DNA from: Rhynchopus euleeides
Taxonomy: Eukaryota; Euglenozoa; Diplonemea; Diplonemida; Diplonemidae
NCBI GenBank assembly: GCA_963210315.1
Contig: OY723292.1
Span: forward strand, 1,302,001 to 1,366,000
DNA: 64,000 nt
Reading direction: 5' to 3'
In this document: positions 20,880 to 31,746 of the stretch, piece by piece
How positions within the stretch are numbered: the first letter of the stretch is position 1
Layout of the letters: each line of letters begins with the position of its first letter
Notes under the pieces: generated by a model
Told to the model about the DNA's origin: nothing
Databases searched by the model: none
The model's input: only the letters and a program-made list of their open reading frames with translations
Translations under genes and position numbers: made by a program

Positions 20880-22547
20880 ATGCGTGTCGCTGCGGCTGTA
20901 CTGCTGCTGGGTGTGCTTGCCAGCCCCGTGCATGGCAGCTACTATGGCAGGCACTACTGCCAGCGGGGCAGGCGGTGCTGGCCGACAGCTGGCGAGGTGG
21001 ACGCCCTCAGCCTTGCGCTGGAGCCTGAGATGCCGCGCCTGCTGCAGAACGAGCCGGGGTTGCCGTATGCATCGGCCATCCCGACGCCTATCCCTGCAGG
21101 TCTTCCCGAGCAGCCGCTGTTCGGCCTGGGCCTCACGCAGATGAAGCCTCTGTACGAGCGCACGAACGAGACCTTCTGCCCTGACGGGACCTTCGACTCC
21201 GACTTCTGCAAGGCGGCTGCTGTGAACCGGCCGCGCCGCCCTGAGGACCCCGACTTCGTCGTGTTCCCACTCACTGGGGCACACGTCGCCACCGCCGTCA
21301 AATTTGCGAAGAAGCACAGGCTGTGCATCGGTGTGGCGGGGACGGGGCACGAGTTCAACAGCAGGAACCAGCCCTTCTGCAACGGCGGCAGCATCCTCAT
21401 CAGGACGACGCTCATGCGCAGCAAGGAGGCGGACCTGAACGACACTGCCGGTCTGGGGCACCCTTCGTTCCGCTTCGGGGCGGGCATGGTGTTCTCTGAG
21501 GCACACGCCTTTGCTGCAGCACACGGCATGCTGGTGGCGTCTGGCTTCTGCCCCACGGTGGGCCTGGTGGGGTGGTCGCTGGGTGGCGGGCACGGCCCCA
21601 TGGCGCCGAAGTACGGGCTGGGTTCGGACAACCTGATCGCGGCTGACATTGTGCTGGCAGACGGGCGCCACGTCACCGTGAGCGCAAACAGCCCCTACAG
21701 CGACCTGTTCCGGGCGCTGAAGGGTGGCGGCGGGTCGACGTGGGGCATCCTCACGTCCATCACCGTCAAGGCGCACCCCATCCCCGAGGGTGGGCTGACC
21801 TCTGTGTTTGGCAGCGCTAAGGGGGACATGTGTAATGATGGCGCGCATATGCGTGCTGTGGTGGCGTCGTGGAACGACTTTTCTGCTGTCATCTCGCAGG
21901 ACATCTCACTGTCGCTCCAGCTGTCCACATCCCGCAGCGATGACGGCAACTGCAGCAACGACTCGTGGGAGCTCTCCGCTGTCGGCCTGGTCTTCAGCGG
22001 CCCTGACTCGGAGGACGTTGCGTTTCTGCAGGGCCAGTTCACCGACAACGACACCCCCTTCCTCACGGTGCCTCTGCCGAACTACTACGCATTGCTCGTC
22101 GTCTTTGCCTCGCAGCTGGAGCCGAACATCCACCCGACACAGCGCGACAGGAACCTGGGTGGGACACAGGTGCAGCGTGAGGAGATCCCGACTCTCACGG
22201 AATTCATGGTTGACTTCGCACTGACCAACGTTGGCGACGCTCTTCAGACTGCTTCCATTTCCCTGACGGGCAACGTCGGCTCACCGCAGGCTGACGACAC
22301 TTCTCTGAGCAGCAGCCTCCGCACGGCCCTCGTGCACTTCTTCAGCTACCAGGTGGAGCAGGACGACCTCACTGCACTCTTCGGACCGGAGGTGTACCTG
22401 TCGGAGTCGTCGTTCGACGTCCGCAACATTGCTGTTGCATACTACGGCAGGGAGAACTACCAGCGTTTGCTCAGCACAAAGCGCAAGTACGACCCGCGCC
22501 ATGTCTTCGGGTGCCGTGGCTGTGTCGGTACACCCTTCAACTTCTGA
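20880..22547 (+). CDS. Secreted FAD-linked oxidase, berberine-bridge-enzyme type
   Basis: 555 residues, one exon. A signal peptide is clear (MRVAAAVLLLGVLASPVHG), so it acts in the secretory pathway or outside the cell. The PCMH-type FAD-binding domain spans about 120-310. GVAGTGHEFN carries His157, the position that normally forms the 8-alpha histidyl-FAD bond. GFCPTVGLVGWSLGGGHG carries Cys224, the position of the 6-S-cysteinyl bond, so bicovalent flavin is predicted. The C-terminal BBE motif is present (YYGRENYQRLLSTKRKYDPRHVF). These enzymes oxidise sugars, alcohols or alkaloid-like substrates using O2 or another acceptor; the substrate cannot be read here. Several N-glycosylation sequons (NET, NDT, NDS) fit secretion. 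Confidence 0.92.
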   Translation: MRVAAAVLLLGVLASPVHGSYYGRHYCQRGRRCWPTAGEVDALSLALEPEMPRLLQNEPGLPYASAIPTPIPAGLPEQPLFGLGLTQMKPLYERTNETFCPDGTFDSDFCKAAAVNRPRRPEDPDFVVFPLTGAHVATAVKFAKKHRLCIGVAGTGHEFNSRNQPFCNGGSILIRTTLMRSKEADLNDTAGLGHPSFRFGAGMVFSEAHAFAAAHGMLVASGFCPTVGLVGWSLGGGHGPMAPKYGLGSDNLIAADIVLADGRHVTVSANSPYSDLFRALKGGGGSTWGILTSITVKAHPIPEGGLTSVFGSAKGDMCNDGAHMRAVVASWNDFSAVISQDISLSLQLSTSRSDDGNCSNDSWELSAVGLVFSGPDSEDVAFLQGQFTDNDTPFLTVPLPNYYALLVVFASQLEPNIHPTQRDRNLGGTQVQREEIPTLTEFMVDFALTNVGDALQTASISLTGNVGSPQADDTSLSSSLRTALVHFFSYQVEQDDLTALFGPEVYLSESSFDVRNIAVAYYGRENYQRLLSTKRKYDPRHVFGCRGCVGTPFNF

Positions 22548-23540
22548 TCACATTTGTTACGACGGAGGCGCCTCCGACTCGATGACCGATCAGTTTACCG
22601 CGTCACTCAGCGTTTCTTTGCCCCCTTCTCCTCTTGAAGGGACTGCCCAAGCGGTTCAGCCCAATTTATCAGCAGGGCCCATGTTGATGATGTTGCCCCT
22701 TCCCTTCTCCCCTCTTCCCTGGAGCACATTGCCCGTGTGTTGGCTCCCTCCCACCTCTCCTCATGTTGTGGCACATCAGGTTTCTGTTTCTCCACACCAG
22801 CGGGCTGTCGGGTTAGCAGACCGACCCACCCACCTCCTTGAGGGAGCCTCCCTCTGAAGGTTTGGTCGACTTCTTTTGCAATCCGCATTCCGTCTGGGCA
22901 GTTGAACGCAGTGTTGTCCTCCGATCGATTGTTGTCGTTCCTGACCCGACCGTCAACCAGGCTTCCTGGTTGGTTTCAGTGCTCATGTGATATGACTCCC
23001 GAACAAACTTTTGGATAGCGCAAAGCCTGGCACCGCCTCCGGCTTCCACAGCCGAAGGCTCGTTTTGTTTTCTGTGTTTTTGCTTGCCGGATTTGGCGCA
23101 CAAGCAACAGCCTCATCTTATTTGCGAGAATCTCTGACATGGCCTGGGCAACGAAGAACGAGTGTCCGGGTCGGTGGAAAAGACCTACGACATGCCAAGT
23201 GCTTGTCTTCTTTGATCTTCTGCCTGTGGCGGCCCACTCCAGTTTCATGAGGTCGCATCCTCACGATCCCGAGTATTTCTGTTGACTTTTGTGTGTATTC
23301 AAAGGGAGTCCAGTTCCGGTCGACGTTCGGAACACTTAGCGCCTCAATTCGATTACACCACATTCTTCTTTTTCTGTCAATTTTTCACTCCGCGCAACAG
23401 GCCTCAGTGCCTCCGTTGTACAAGGGGAAGGAGGATTTCCCCTGCCCTGCGTTCTTTCCCGCTGTTCCCTGCCCCCTTCTGTACGTCAGCCACGTGGTGT
23501 CGATGTTGCCCGGTGCAGCCCTTGGGAGGGTGCGACTGGG
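22548..23540. other. Intergenic stretch after the oxidase
   Basis: About 1 kb with no ORF that shows a domain or splice-consistent exons. Confidence 0.5.
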
Positions 23541-23786
23541 CAGAGGCAGTGACAAGTCAGAGCATCCCGTTTGATCGGAGGCCCCACACCCCTTCCTCTC
23601 ATGGGTGCCGGTGCCCCCATCACCTGCCCCATCTCTTGTTGGAAGGAACACGCATCCCAGAGTCTTGCGTGAGGTTTTGGCCAGCACACACAACTTCCCA
23701 CTCAGGCCAAGCTTATCTTCTCTACAACGATGCGTGTCGCTGCGGCTGTACTGCTGCTGGGTGTGCTTGCCATCCCCGTGCATGGC
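23541..23786 (+). pseudogene. Duplicated 5' end of the oxidase gene
   Basis: Near-identical to 20693-20938, covering the upstream region and the first 19 codons (signal peptide, MRVAAAVLLLGVLAIPVHG). It then diverges abruptly after GGCAG. No FAD domain follows; the decayed WD40 gene begins about 150 bp later. A secretion signal and promoter region have been copied in front of another gene. Confidence 0.85.
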
Positions 23787-23938
23787 AGGTTCCCCAACCC
23801 CCGACACAGTCCCACACCGCTACTCGTCAGCCCCGGCCTCCCTCCAGCGCCTTGTACGACTTCCAGATCGCCACTTTGAGGCACACTCAGTGACACTGTA
23901 TTTGCTCCCGCGTGTAAGTCGCAAAGGAAGCCAACGAA

Positions 23939-25150
23939 ATGGATGTGTGTGTACACCACACCGGGACGGGAGTCAGCTGTGTCGTCTGTGTTCCGGAAGG
24001 GGGGACTGTGGCTGGGCTGAAGGCGGATGCGCTGGAGGAGATGTTTGCGGGTTCTCTCAACGCAGCTCGTGAGGTGGCATGCGTGGCAGCACGCATCGAA
24101 GGGTGTGAGGAGGAGCTGGACGATGCACAGCGCGTTGCCGACACGAGTCTGGAGGAGGGTGGTGCTGTCCAGCTCGTCCGCCGCTGGCCCAACGTCAAGG
24201 CACCCGCAGTCTACTCACCTGCGCATGGCAGATGTCTGTACCGTATCACACTGTCAAGGTGTGGGACGCTGTGTGCTGTGGGTTCCTCCACCACGGAGGC
24301 ATCGCTGTGTTTGACACCACCACCGCTGCTGTGGTGGCGGACCTCAGCTGCAATGTATCTCTTATTCTTCACACTGCATTCTCAGTCCGTGGGGCGTGGT
24401 TGGCGACGTGCTCTGCTGACGGCACCATCTGCGTGTGGCTGACATCAACATGGGCTCAGGTGTGCATGCTGAACCATAACAACACCAGCGTGTGCAGTGC
24501 AGCGTGGTTACACTGTGGGCGTCTGGTGTCCGGAGACAGCGGTGGCAAATTACGTGTGTGGGACTTGAAGGGCACACCGACCGCCACAGTGCTGGAGGGT
24601 CACAGCGAGACTGTTTACAGCATTGCTGTGTCGGGCACGAGGATCTTCAGCGGGTCAGCTGACAAGACCATCTGTGTGTGGGACCTCAGCACCCTCACAC
24701 ACACGCACACCCTGGATGAGCACACTGCGGTTTGTATCCGGCCTCACCCTGATCAAGGACAAGCACCTGGTGTCGTGCAGTGTCGACAAGTCACTCAAGG
24801 TGTGGTGCACAGCCTCCCTCAGCTGCCTGCGTACTGTGCGAATCTGACTGAGCAGCTGCCCCGTCTCGCTTGCTGTGTCACAGCCAGGCGATGTTATTGC
24901 AGTCGGGACTGTCACCACCACTCTGTACCGCCTCAGCACAGGCGAGTGTCTGGGGAAGGTGGACTCAGAGGGTATGGGTGTTGCACTCAGCCCCTGCGGG
25001 AGGCGGATCTTCACACCAACGAACAAAACTTCTGTCTCTGTGTGCGCTGTGTCTTCTGTTTTTGCCCTGAGTGCAGCGTCTCGGTGGAAGCAGTCTGCAA
25101 ACCATTTCTCTCTTCGTTCCATTTTATGTGTTTTCAGAGCGCTAAGTAAG
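23939..25150 (+). pseudogene. WD40-repeat gene D, frameshifted
   Basis: Distant paralogue of the A/B/C genes. It starts with a helical segment (GLKADALEEMFAGSLNAARE) and lacks the B-box. WD-like blades follow: GIAVFDTTTAAVV, GTICVWLTSTW, KLRVWDLKGTP, KTICVWDLSTLTHTHTL, SLKVWCTASLSCL and TTLYRLSTGECLG. The reading frame changes near 24290 and again near 24725, and a TGA interrupts at about 24849. The blades therefore sit in two frames. Introns could not explain all three breaks, because no GT-AG pairs bridge them without losing conserved residues. It is most likely a pseudogene; sequencing error is the alternative. Confidence 0.75.
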
Positions 25151-25790
25151 CCCTATCAACAGAAGGGTGTGCAGTACCCGTATTTCACCGGCTTCCGTCA
25201 GCTGATTGAGGGTGTGATATGAGGGTTCTATCCAACAAGGATATCAAGGCGGCACTTTCAAAGTCCTGCCAAGTACAGCGCCAACAGCTTCCACCTGCTG
25301 AGGCAACCCCTGTGTTCCACACCGGTGAACTCCACGAAACACCGCCAAACTCAGGCGAGCTTGCTTTCTGACCTCCCAATCTAGCACCACCTGACCCCTG
25401 CTCTGTTAGGAGACAGCTCCCAGGCAAAGAAATGACGCAGTGCTCTCTCTGCAGACCACTCTACACCCCCACCCCTCCCCCACTCCCTCACGAGCCCCCC
25501 CCCCCCTCTCTCCGCCCTTGCATTGCTTGCAATACCCACCTGAGGCTGGAGTTGACTTGTCGTCTCTCTAGCAAATCCCTGACTCTCTTACATCACACAA
25601 CAGGCTGAGCAAACCGTTGTCTTCTGTTGGTTCATCAGTGGCATATTGCGCGGATTGCGTGACAGCGTCACAGCGGGATTCAAAAGGCCTCCGCCACATC
25701 ACCCCTCACGCAAACCACCCCCACGCCCCCTCCCCCCTTTGGCTGCGTTTTGTTTTTCCACACCACCACCCGCCACCAGGACACGCCACG
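25151..25790. other. Intergenic stretch before the PPR gene
   Basis: No gene supported; poly(C) around 25494-25507. A CACCAG acceptor-like site lies about 12 bases before the next ATG. Confidence 0.5.
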
Positions 25791-27518
25791 ATGCGGCGCT
25801 GCACAGCCTGCCTCCGCGTGGAGGGGTTCGAAGCCCTCTTCGCCCCACATCCCGTTGGACGCGACACGCGCCCCACGCCGCCGCCGCAGCCTGCCCGCGG
25901 CAGCACCTCCCCATCTCCGACACCGACGCCTGCGCCGACACCCCCCCGCAGCGCACACCGCAAGCCCTCCTACAACATCGCCACCTTCGGGCAGGGAAGT
26001 GGGGGCGGCAGCATCCGCGAGCTGCTCACAGCGTCCGGACCGACGCACGGCGGGGCCCCGCGCGACACAACCCCACTGGAGACGTGGAAATTCGAGGAGA
26101 AGCAGTCGTCGCGGGGCGACGCTGCCACTGTGACGAAGCTCAAGGAGACCTGCCTGCTGGATGGCAAAGCGGATCCCGCTGCGGTGGCCCGCAGCCTGGG
26201 TGCCGAAGGGTGGGAGGTTGGGAAGTTCACCCTGGCCCACGTGCTGGAGGTGCTGCGGAAGCAGGGCCGTTACACCGAGGCTGCGACCCTCGCAGACCGC
26301 ATGGTGAAGGCGAAGCTGCACATCGGCACATACGCCCACAGCACCATCCCCACGGTGTACGCCAGGGCAGGGCAGCACCGGAAGCTCTTCCGCTACTTCA
26401 GGCGGGACGCGCCGAAGCCCCCGACGCTGCAGTTCCTCAACGAGCTTGCCCTGATCTTGGTGGAGAGGGGCGACAGCTGCTTGGGGTTGATCGCTGCGAT
26501 GCAGAAGTACGGCATCACGCCCGATGATATCTTCTTCGGAACGGTCCTCTCGCGTCTGCCCTCGGCTGCCGGGCGTGCCGAGGTGCGCGCTGCGATGGCC
26601 GCCGCGGGGGTGACCCCCTGCGCCGCCGTCTCGCGGCGGCAGCTCAGCGGCGCATCGCGCAGGAGTGACGGCGAGGCAGCCGAGGAGGCCATGTCGGAGC
26701 TGCTGTCCCTCGCTGCTGCGAAGCGCACCCGTGGCGGGGGGCGCACGCCTCAGAAGGGGCGGCCCGAGCCGCCGTGCGTCGTGACGGAGAAGGACTGGAC
26801 GATGCTGCTGATGAGCCACGTCAAGTCTGGCGCTGTCGAGGATGCGAAGGGTGTGTTGGCGCGTGCAGAGAGGCACGGGGTGCGAACAGCCGCGTCGATG
26901 CATATGTTGCATGCCTACCTGCGGTGCCACGAGGCGCGGCTGCGGCATGTGTCTGACGCGGAGGCGCCCGGCCTCGTCGCGTCTGCCGAGGCTATCTTCG
27001 ACACAGCAAGGCACGGGGAGGGGAAGGAGGCGTTTAACGCGCGCATCTTCGTCACCACCATGGTTTCGGTGTACGCTGCGGCAGGGATGCGTGATAAGGT
27101 GGGGGACTTTCTCCACGATGCACAGCGCGACTTTGCGCTGAGCACCGTGCGTGAGCTGAACTACAACGCGGTGCGGCGCATGGATGCAGCAGAGGTTGGA
27201 GGCGACCTGCCTCGAAACAACCAGCGCAGGAAGAAGCCCGCCCGCCAGCGGCCGAAGGCTGCGAAGGGCGGGCCCCAGTCGAGGCGCAAACAGCCCGCAA
27301 GCAACACGTCCAGCAGCACCGCTTCGGAGGGGCGAGGCGGTGGTGCGGTGGGCGAGGCGCAGTTGCCACCACCCGGTGCCGGCCAGCAGGGGGGTGCGGC
27401 TGGGGTGTCGGTGCCAGCGGGCGGTGGGGCAGACCAGCAGGGCGTGGGGGTGGCGGGCGGCCAAGGGGCGGCTGCGGTGCGCACCGTGGCGGAGAAGGCC
27501 GACATGGCACTGCTGTGA
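25791..27518 (+). CDS. PPR-like organellar RNA-binding protein
   Basis: 575 residues from the ATG at 25791; the open frame extends further upstream but without an ATG, across the presumed acceptor. The N-terminus (MRRCTACLRVEGFEALFAP) is basic and lacks acidic residues at first, compatible with mitochondrial import. Paired helices of PPR type occur from about residue 145: FTLAHVLEVLRKQGRYTEAATLADRM, then YAHSTIPTVYARAGQHRKLF, LNELALILVERGDSCLGL, and later WTMLLMSHVKSGAVEDAKGVL. The C-terminus is a basic K/R/Q-rich then Gly/Ala-rich tail, likely disordered. The family binds organelle transcripts for processing, stability or translation. The degenerate motifs make the exact repeat count uncertain. 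Confidence 0.7.
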   Translation: MRRCTACLRVEGFEALFAPHPVGRDTRPTPPPQPARGSTSPSPTPTPAPTPPRSAHRKPSYNIATFGQGSGGGSIRELLTASGPTHGGAPRDTTPLETWKFEEKQSSRGDAATVTKLKETCLLDGKADPAAVARSLGAEGWEVGKFTLAHVLEVLRKQGRYTEAATLADRMVKAKLHIGTYAHSTIPTVYARAGQHRKLFRYFRRDAPKPPTLQFLNELALILVERGDSCLGLIAAMQKYGITPDDIFFGTVLSRLPSAAGRAEVRAAMAAAGVTPCAAVSRRQLSGASRRSDGEAAEEAMSELLSLAAAKRTRGGGRTPQKGRPEPPCVVTEKDWTMLLMSHVKSGAVEDAKGVLARAERHGVRTAASMHMLHAYLRCHEARLRHVSDAEAPGLVASAEAIFDTARHGEGKEAFNARIFVTTMVSVYAAAGMRDKVGDFLHDAQRDFALSTVRELNYNAVRRMDAAEVGGDLPRNNQRRKKPARQRPKAAKGGPQSRRKQPASNTSSSTASEGRGGGAVGEAQLPPPGAGQQGGAAGVSVPAGGGADQQGVGVAGGQGAAAVRTVAEKADMALL

Positions 27519-28092
27519 TGCGAAGGAGGGGCGGAGGGCATGGGTGGGCAGAGGGGGCTTGTGTGGGGTGTGGGGGTGGTGTCGGGCTTTGCTCTCGGGT
27601 GCGACCTGCACGAAGCTAAATGATTTGGACCCCTTCATTCATATTCTGATGCGCTTCACGGTGGTCCCACCACCCTAGCCTGCTGCACTGGTGTGGGTGC
27701 ACATGTGAACACAGCTCGACACACGGAAAGGGAGCCGGGTCGTCGGAAGTCCTCCGACACTTGACACAGCATTAATGTGCTATAAAAGCTTCGGGTGTGT
27801 GCGTTGGTTGTCTTGCGGGTGTGCATCGGCGTGTGGTGTATATTCTGAGGGGTATCACCCAGGGTCGCAGCGCATGCGTCGGTGCACCGGTGGGAGGTAG
27901 TGTGTCGTCAGCACTGCTGCGACTGCATGGCATCGGGTCCTGTTGTGGCATGCAGTGGACATGGGTGGGTCGTTCCCATTCACATGGCATGCTGAGGGTG
28001 CGAGCAGCCCTCCCCCCACCTGTGGTTGGTGCCGCCCTGTGTTGCTGCCGCGTGCCAGTGCACACCACACATGCACCACAGGTGGATAGACA
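27519..28092. other. Spacer before WD40 copy C
   Basis: No gene supported. It includes a TATAAAA at 27781 and, from about 28000, a region similar to the upstream flank of copies A and B, ending in an ACCACAG acceptor-like site 11 bases before the ATG. Confidence 0.5.
27781..27787 (+). promoter_or_regulatory. TATA-box-like element
   Basis: TATAAAA about 310 bp upstream of WD40 copy C, preceded by a small hairpin (GTCGGA...TCCGAC). Copies A and B lack it. It may be chance. Confidence 0.2.
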
Positions 28093-29964
28093 ATGGGGGC
28101 AGGCAACGGCACCTTCCCGCAGGCAACTGCACTGCCGCTCGGGAAGTGCATGGGGTGTGGCAGTGATGCAACCTCAGTGTGCTACGTCTGCAGGGACAAC
28201 GGTGTGACGGGGTGCTTCTGCGGTGACGCGTGTTTTGCAGCAGCGCATCCCATCAACGCGATTGCAGAGGCACACCGCCCCAGGTTCCACCCGATCACGG
28301 AAGAGCACATGCTGGAGGTGTGTGGGGTTCACAACCAGCGTGCGGACCTGGTGTGCATGCATGAGGGGTGTGCGTCTCAGCTCCTGTGCATGCGGTGTGT
28401 CTCGTTGGATGCACACGAAGGCCACATCATCAAGCACGTCGACGATGCGTTCCACCCGACGAAGAGGGCGGTGCGTGCACAGCTCGACACCGTGCAGGCA
28501 CAGCTGGCGGAGGCACGCGAGAGATACACACGTGCGGTGGCGACGCTGTATCATCTTACTGACAACTTCGACACGGAGCAGGCGGCGGTGCAGGTGCACT
28601 TCGACACGGCGGTGCTTGCACACAAGGAGGGCGACCAGCGGTGCGATGTTGCGGATGAGGAGGAGGAACTGCGTGGGAGGTTGTACCTGCACGAGGCACG
28701 TGTGCGCAAGAAGCAGCTGCGTGCGACGCCACACCTGCAACAGGAGGAGCGCCTCGTGAGGCAGGGCATCGCCGCCACACACGAGCTGCTGCACGAGAAG
28801 TACCTTCGTCTGTTCCGTGCACTAGAACTCACCATCCTGTGCGAACACTACATCAAACAGCGTGCCACACTGGAGTCAGAGCTGGAGGCGGCACTCGCCC
28901 TGCCTGAGAAGATGCCACGCACGCTGCAGCATCGCAGTGCACGGCTGAGCGCCCTGTGCACTGCGGAGGCGGTCCCTCCTGAGTCCTGCGTCAGTCTTGA
29001 TGTCCCATCCGTCCGCATGCTGGTGAAGGCTCCTGCTGAGTACGGCTCTGGGCGATTTGTTCCGAACAGCGTGGGACTGTCACCCTGTGGGTGGCTGTGC
29101 TGTGTTGGCACTTCAGGAGGTGGTGTGTTCGTGTACGACACGACCACTGCAGAGAAGGTGGTGCAGTTGAAGCATGGCGACTCTCCTCATGACTGCGTTG
29201 CGTTCTCGAGATGTGGGAAGTGGCTTGCCTCTGCTTCAGAGGACAAGACAGTTGCTGTGTTCTGCACAGCGACGTGGCAACGCCTCCACACGCTGCAAGG
29301 CCACACTGGCGAAGTGTGTGCAATAGCGTGGACACACACAGGTCGTCTGGTGACAGGGTCGAGAGACCGGTCACTGCGTGTGTGGGATGTTGTGCAGGGT
29401 GTGTGTGCAGATGAACTGAAAGAAGTTGCGTCGGCTGACTTCTTCGGCATCGCGGTGTCACACACAAGCATCTTCGCCACGTCACCCTCCAAGGTGACGA
29501 TCCGCGAGTGGGACGTCAGCACCCTGAGGATGGAGCACGTACTCAAAGGACATTCCGCCTTAGTGATCCAAGTTACCCTCACCACAGACGAGACACAGCT
29601 GGTGTCGTGTTCGCACGACAAATCCGTGAAGGTGTGGTGCACGACCACACGCACCTGCCTGCTGACGATGGGGTGTGGACTGGGTCAGAAGCCTCCCAAG
29701 AGGGCTTGCAGGGACTCGGGGAAATTTTGGAGTGTGACGGTGTCGCAGCAGGGCGACGTGGTGGCGGTGGTGAGCGATACGAAGGTACACCTTCTGAAGT
29801 TCAGCACAGGAGAGCGTGTGGGCACACTGCCTATGCCAAAGTGTTATGCTGTTGCACTGAGCACCTGTGGCAGGTGGGTCTTCACTGCTGGTGTGGGGAA
29901 GGTGCAGGTGACTGCTGTCTCGACATGGAACGCTGTGGATGATTGGATCATACTGGATGAGTAG
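28093..29964 (+). CDS. B-box / coiled-coil / WD40 protein, copy C
   Basis: 623 residues, one exon. It has the same start context and N-terminus as A and B (ALPLGKCMGCGSDATSVCYVC). The zinc ligands and B-box are intact. The coiled coil has diverged locally (ERYTRAVATLYHLTDNFD, QRATLESELEAAL). The propeller is the most different part: KVTIREWDVSTLRMEHVLKGH, DKSVKVWC, KFWSVTVSQQGD and a new C-terminus (STWNAVDDWIILDE) replacing the Ser/Cys-rich end of A and B. It is about 8 kb downstream of copy B, so it is a dispersed older copy. Role as for A; the binding partner is unknown. Confidence 0.88.
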   Translation: MGAGNGTFPQATALPLGKCMGCGSDATSVCYVCRDNGVTGCFCGDACFAAAHPINAIAEAHRPRFHPITEEHMLEVCGVHNQRADLVCMHEGCASQLLCMRCVSLDAHEGHIIKHVDDAFHPTKRAVRAQLDTVQAQLAEARERYTRAVATLYHLTDNFDTEQAAVQVHFDTAVLAHKEGDQRCDVADEEEELRGRLYLHEARVRKKQLRATPHLQQEERLVRQGIAATHELLHEKYLRLFRALELTILCEHYIKQRATLESELEAALALPEKMPRTLQHRSARLSALCTAEAVPPESCVSLDVPSVRMLVKAPAEYGSGRFVPNSVGLSPCGWLCCVGTSGGGVFVYDTTTAEKVVQLKHGDSPHDCVAFSRCGKWLASASEDKTVAVFCTATWQRLHTLQGHTGEVCAIAWTHTGRLVTGSRDRSLRVWDVVQGVCADELKEVASADFFGIAVSHTSIFATSPSKVTIREWDVSTLRMEHVLKGHSALVIQVTLTTDETQLVSCSHDKSVKVWCTTTRTCLLTMGCGLGQKPPKRACRDSGKFWSVTVSQQGDVVAVVSDTKVHLLKFSTGERVGTLPMPKCYAVALSTCGRWVFTAGVGKVQVTAVSTWNAVDDWIILDE

Positions 29965-31746
29965 CTGCGGGCACGAAGCCTTCGCTGTTGGCGCACTGCC
30001 ACGCGGTGTGGCGCTTGTTGGCTGGACCCACTACCCACCCGGATAGCTGGGGGTTGCATCAACATCGACAGCCTCTTGCCAGGGCTGAGCGATAGGCGCG
30101 CTCCAGTCTTGCTCCAGTGGTGGCACCCAACGTCTTTTGTGTTTCACTACGTCATCTTTCACTATCCCATGCCACACTCAGTGAATCGCTGTTTCTGTGC
30201 ATATTGTGCCATCAACGAACAACGCTTCTGTTTTTTTGAGAGTTGTGCAACAACGCAGGAAACTGTGCCAGTGCAGATCCTTGCAGAACTTCCCACACGC
30301 TTCATGACAGGCGCGTGGGGTGTTCTCGCGATCGACGAATACCCTTCGGCTCTTCTCTTGTTTCCCTTTCAGATTTGCACTAATACACCGTTTTGGTGTC
30401 AAACGCACCGTGCCCACGGAAGGCCTTCAGAACTAAAAAGGGTTGCAGTGGGAGCAATGTTTTGTTCACCTACACTCCACGCCCCAACGTGCAGGTGACC
30501 AGAAGGTTGCACAAACAAAACAAAAGAAACCCGGCAATTTTTTTTTCCACAACAAAACACAGCGCAGCTTTGTGCATTGGAGGAAATACGATACTAGGAA
30601 GGACTGGGTCACCACTTCTGTCTTGTTTCCCCTTTTCGTGCTCCATCACGCCTGTTCTGTACATGTACTTCAGCAAACACAAACACAGCCTGTCGTGATA
30701 TTGTGCAGAGGAGCGGTGGAAGCGGTCAACAAAGCCCCATTTTATTTTTCCGCACACTCGTGTGAGCAGAAAGTCACCCTCCACAGCAAGCATCCAAACG
30801 TGCTCTATACACTAACCCCACCCTTCATCAGGCTCAGGGTGTGATTATCACTTCAGGGTTTGTGTGTAGAAGCGTCAACGCATCAACAAACTAAATACAG
30901 GCTAAGAGCGGTTGCTGCTGAATGGTGAAGTGACTTTCTTTCCGCTCTTGTTCTTCTCACATTGTATGGATCTTGCTTCACTTTCTGTGCCTTGAGGTAG
31001 ACCTTGCAGCCTCAGTCACACCGTTTTTCCCGCATCACACCGCATGACCTTCCAGAGTATTATCTGTTGTTGCGCTGGCCCAACGAACAGCTCTTCGCTG
31101 AACGACGCCCACACCGCCACACGGCCCCTCTCCACGAACACAACCGAGGGTTTATGTCGCATCGTTGGCTGAGCGAATCCCACACCCATGCGAAGTCGTG
31201 TTATCTCGACCCCCTGCCCCCGCCCTGGCCCTGGCCCCCTTTCCCGCCCTCCCCCAGTTTGTTTTGGTACTCCCTCTAGGTTACTCCTGGCTGTGTCAGC
31301 AATGCGAACATCATTTGCTTCTCTGCCTTTGTCAGTACAGCCCCCGCCTTCCTTTCAGCAGATCACACGCCCACCCCCAGGGAGCTTCGTCTCCTTTCTC
31401 AGAGCCCCTGCCGTTCTCTGTCTTTTTCGCTGCCGACACCACCACACACACCAACACTGCAGGATACCACACAACCCTCGTCCCCCCCCCCCCCTCCCCC
31501 ATTCCTTTCGCGCAACCGCGCTCGAACCCCCGCCCTCTGCCCTCTTTCTTTAGACTTTGTGAACTACACCCCCTCCTGTGTTCACTTCACCCCCCCCCAA
31601 CACATACCCGCCCACTCCCGCCCCCGTCCTCTCAGCCCTTGTCGTGGAGAGGTAAAGCCAGCACAGCTGCACTCTCGCATTATCGGAGGAGGAGAGAGCT
31701 TATCAGGGAGTAGACAGGAGGCGGAACAGTTCACAGCAGCAGCGCG
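29965..31746. other. Intergenic stretch before the FYVE gene
   Basis: No gene supported. A GAAGCGTCAACGCATCA fragment near 30868 matches the dispersed R2 repeat. C-rich and pyrimidine-rich from 31200 onward. Confidence 0.5.

Noticed and set aside
20643..21848. 401-residue minus-strand frame opposite the oxidase
   Set aside because: Shadow of the oxidase gene; no domain.
25680..27638. 652-residue minus-strand frame opposite the PPR gene
   Set aside because: Arg/Pro/Leu-rich antisense product without domains; the plus strand shows PPR-like helices and a sensible start.
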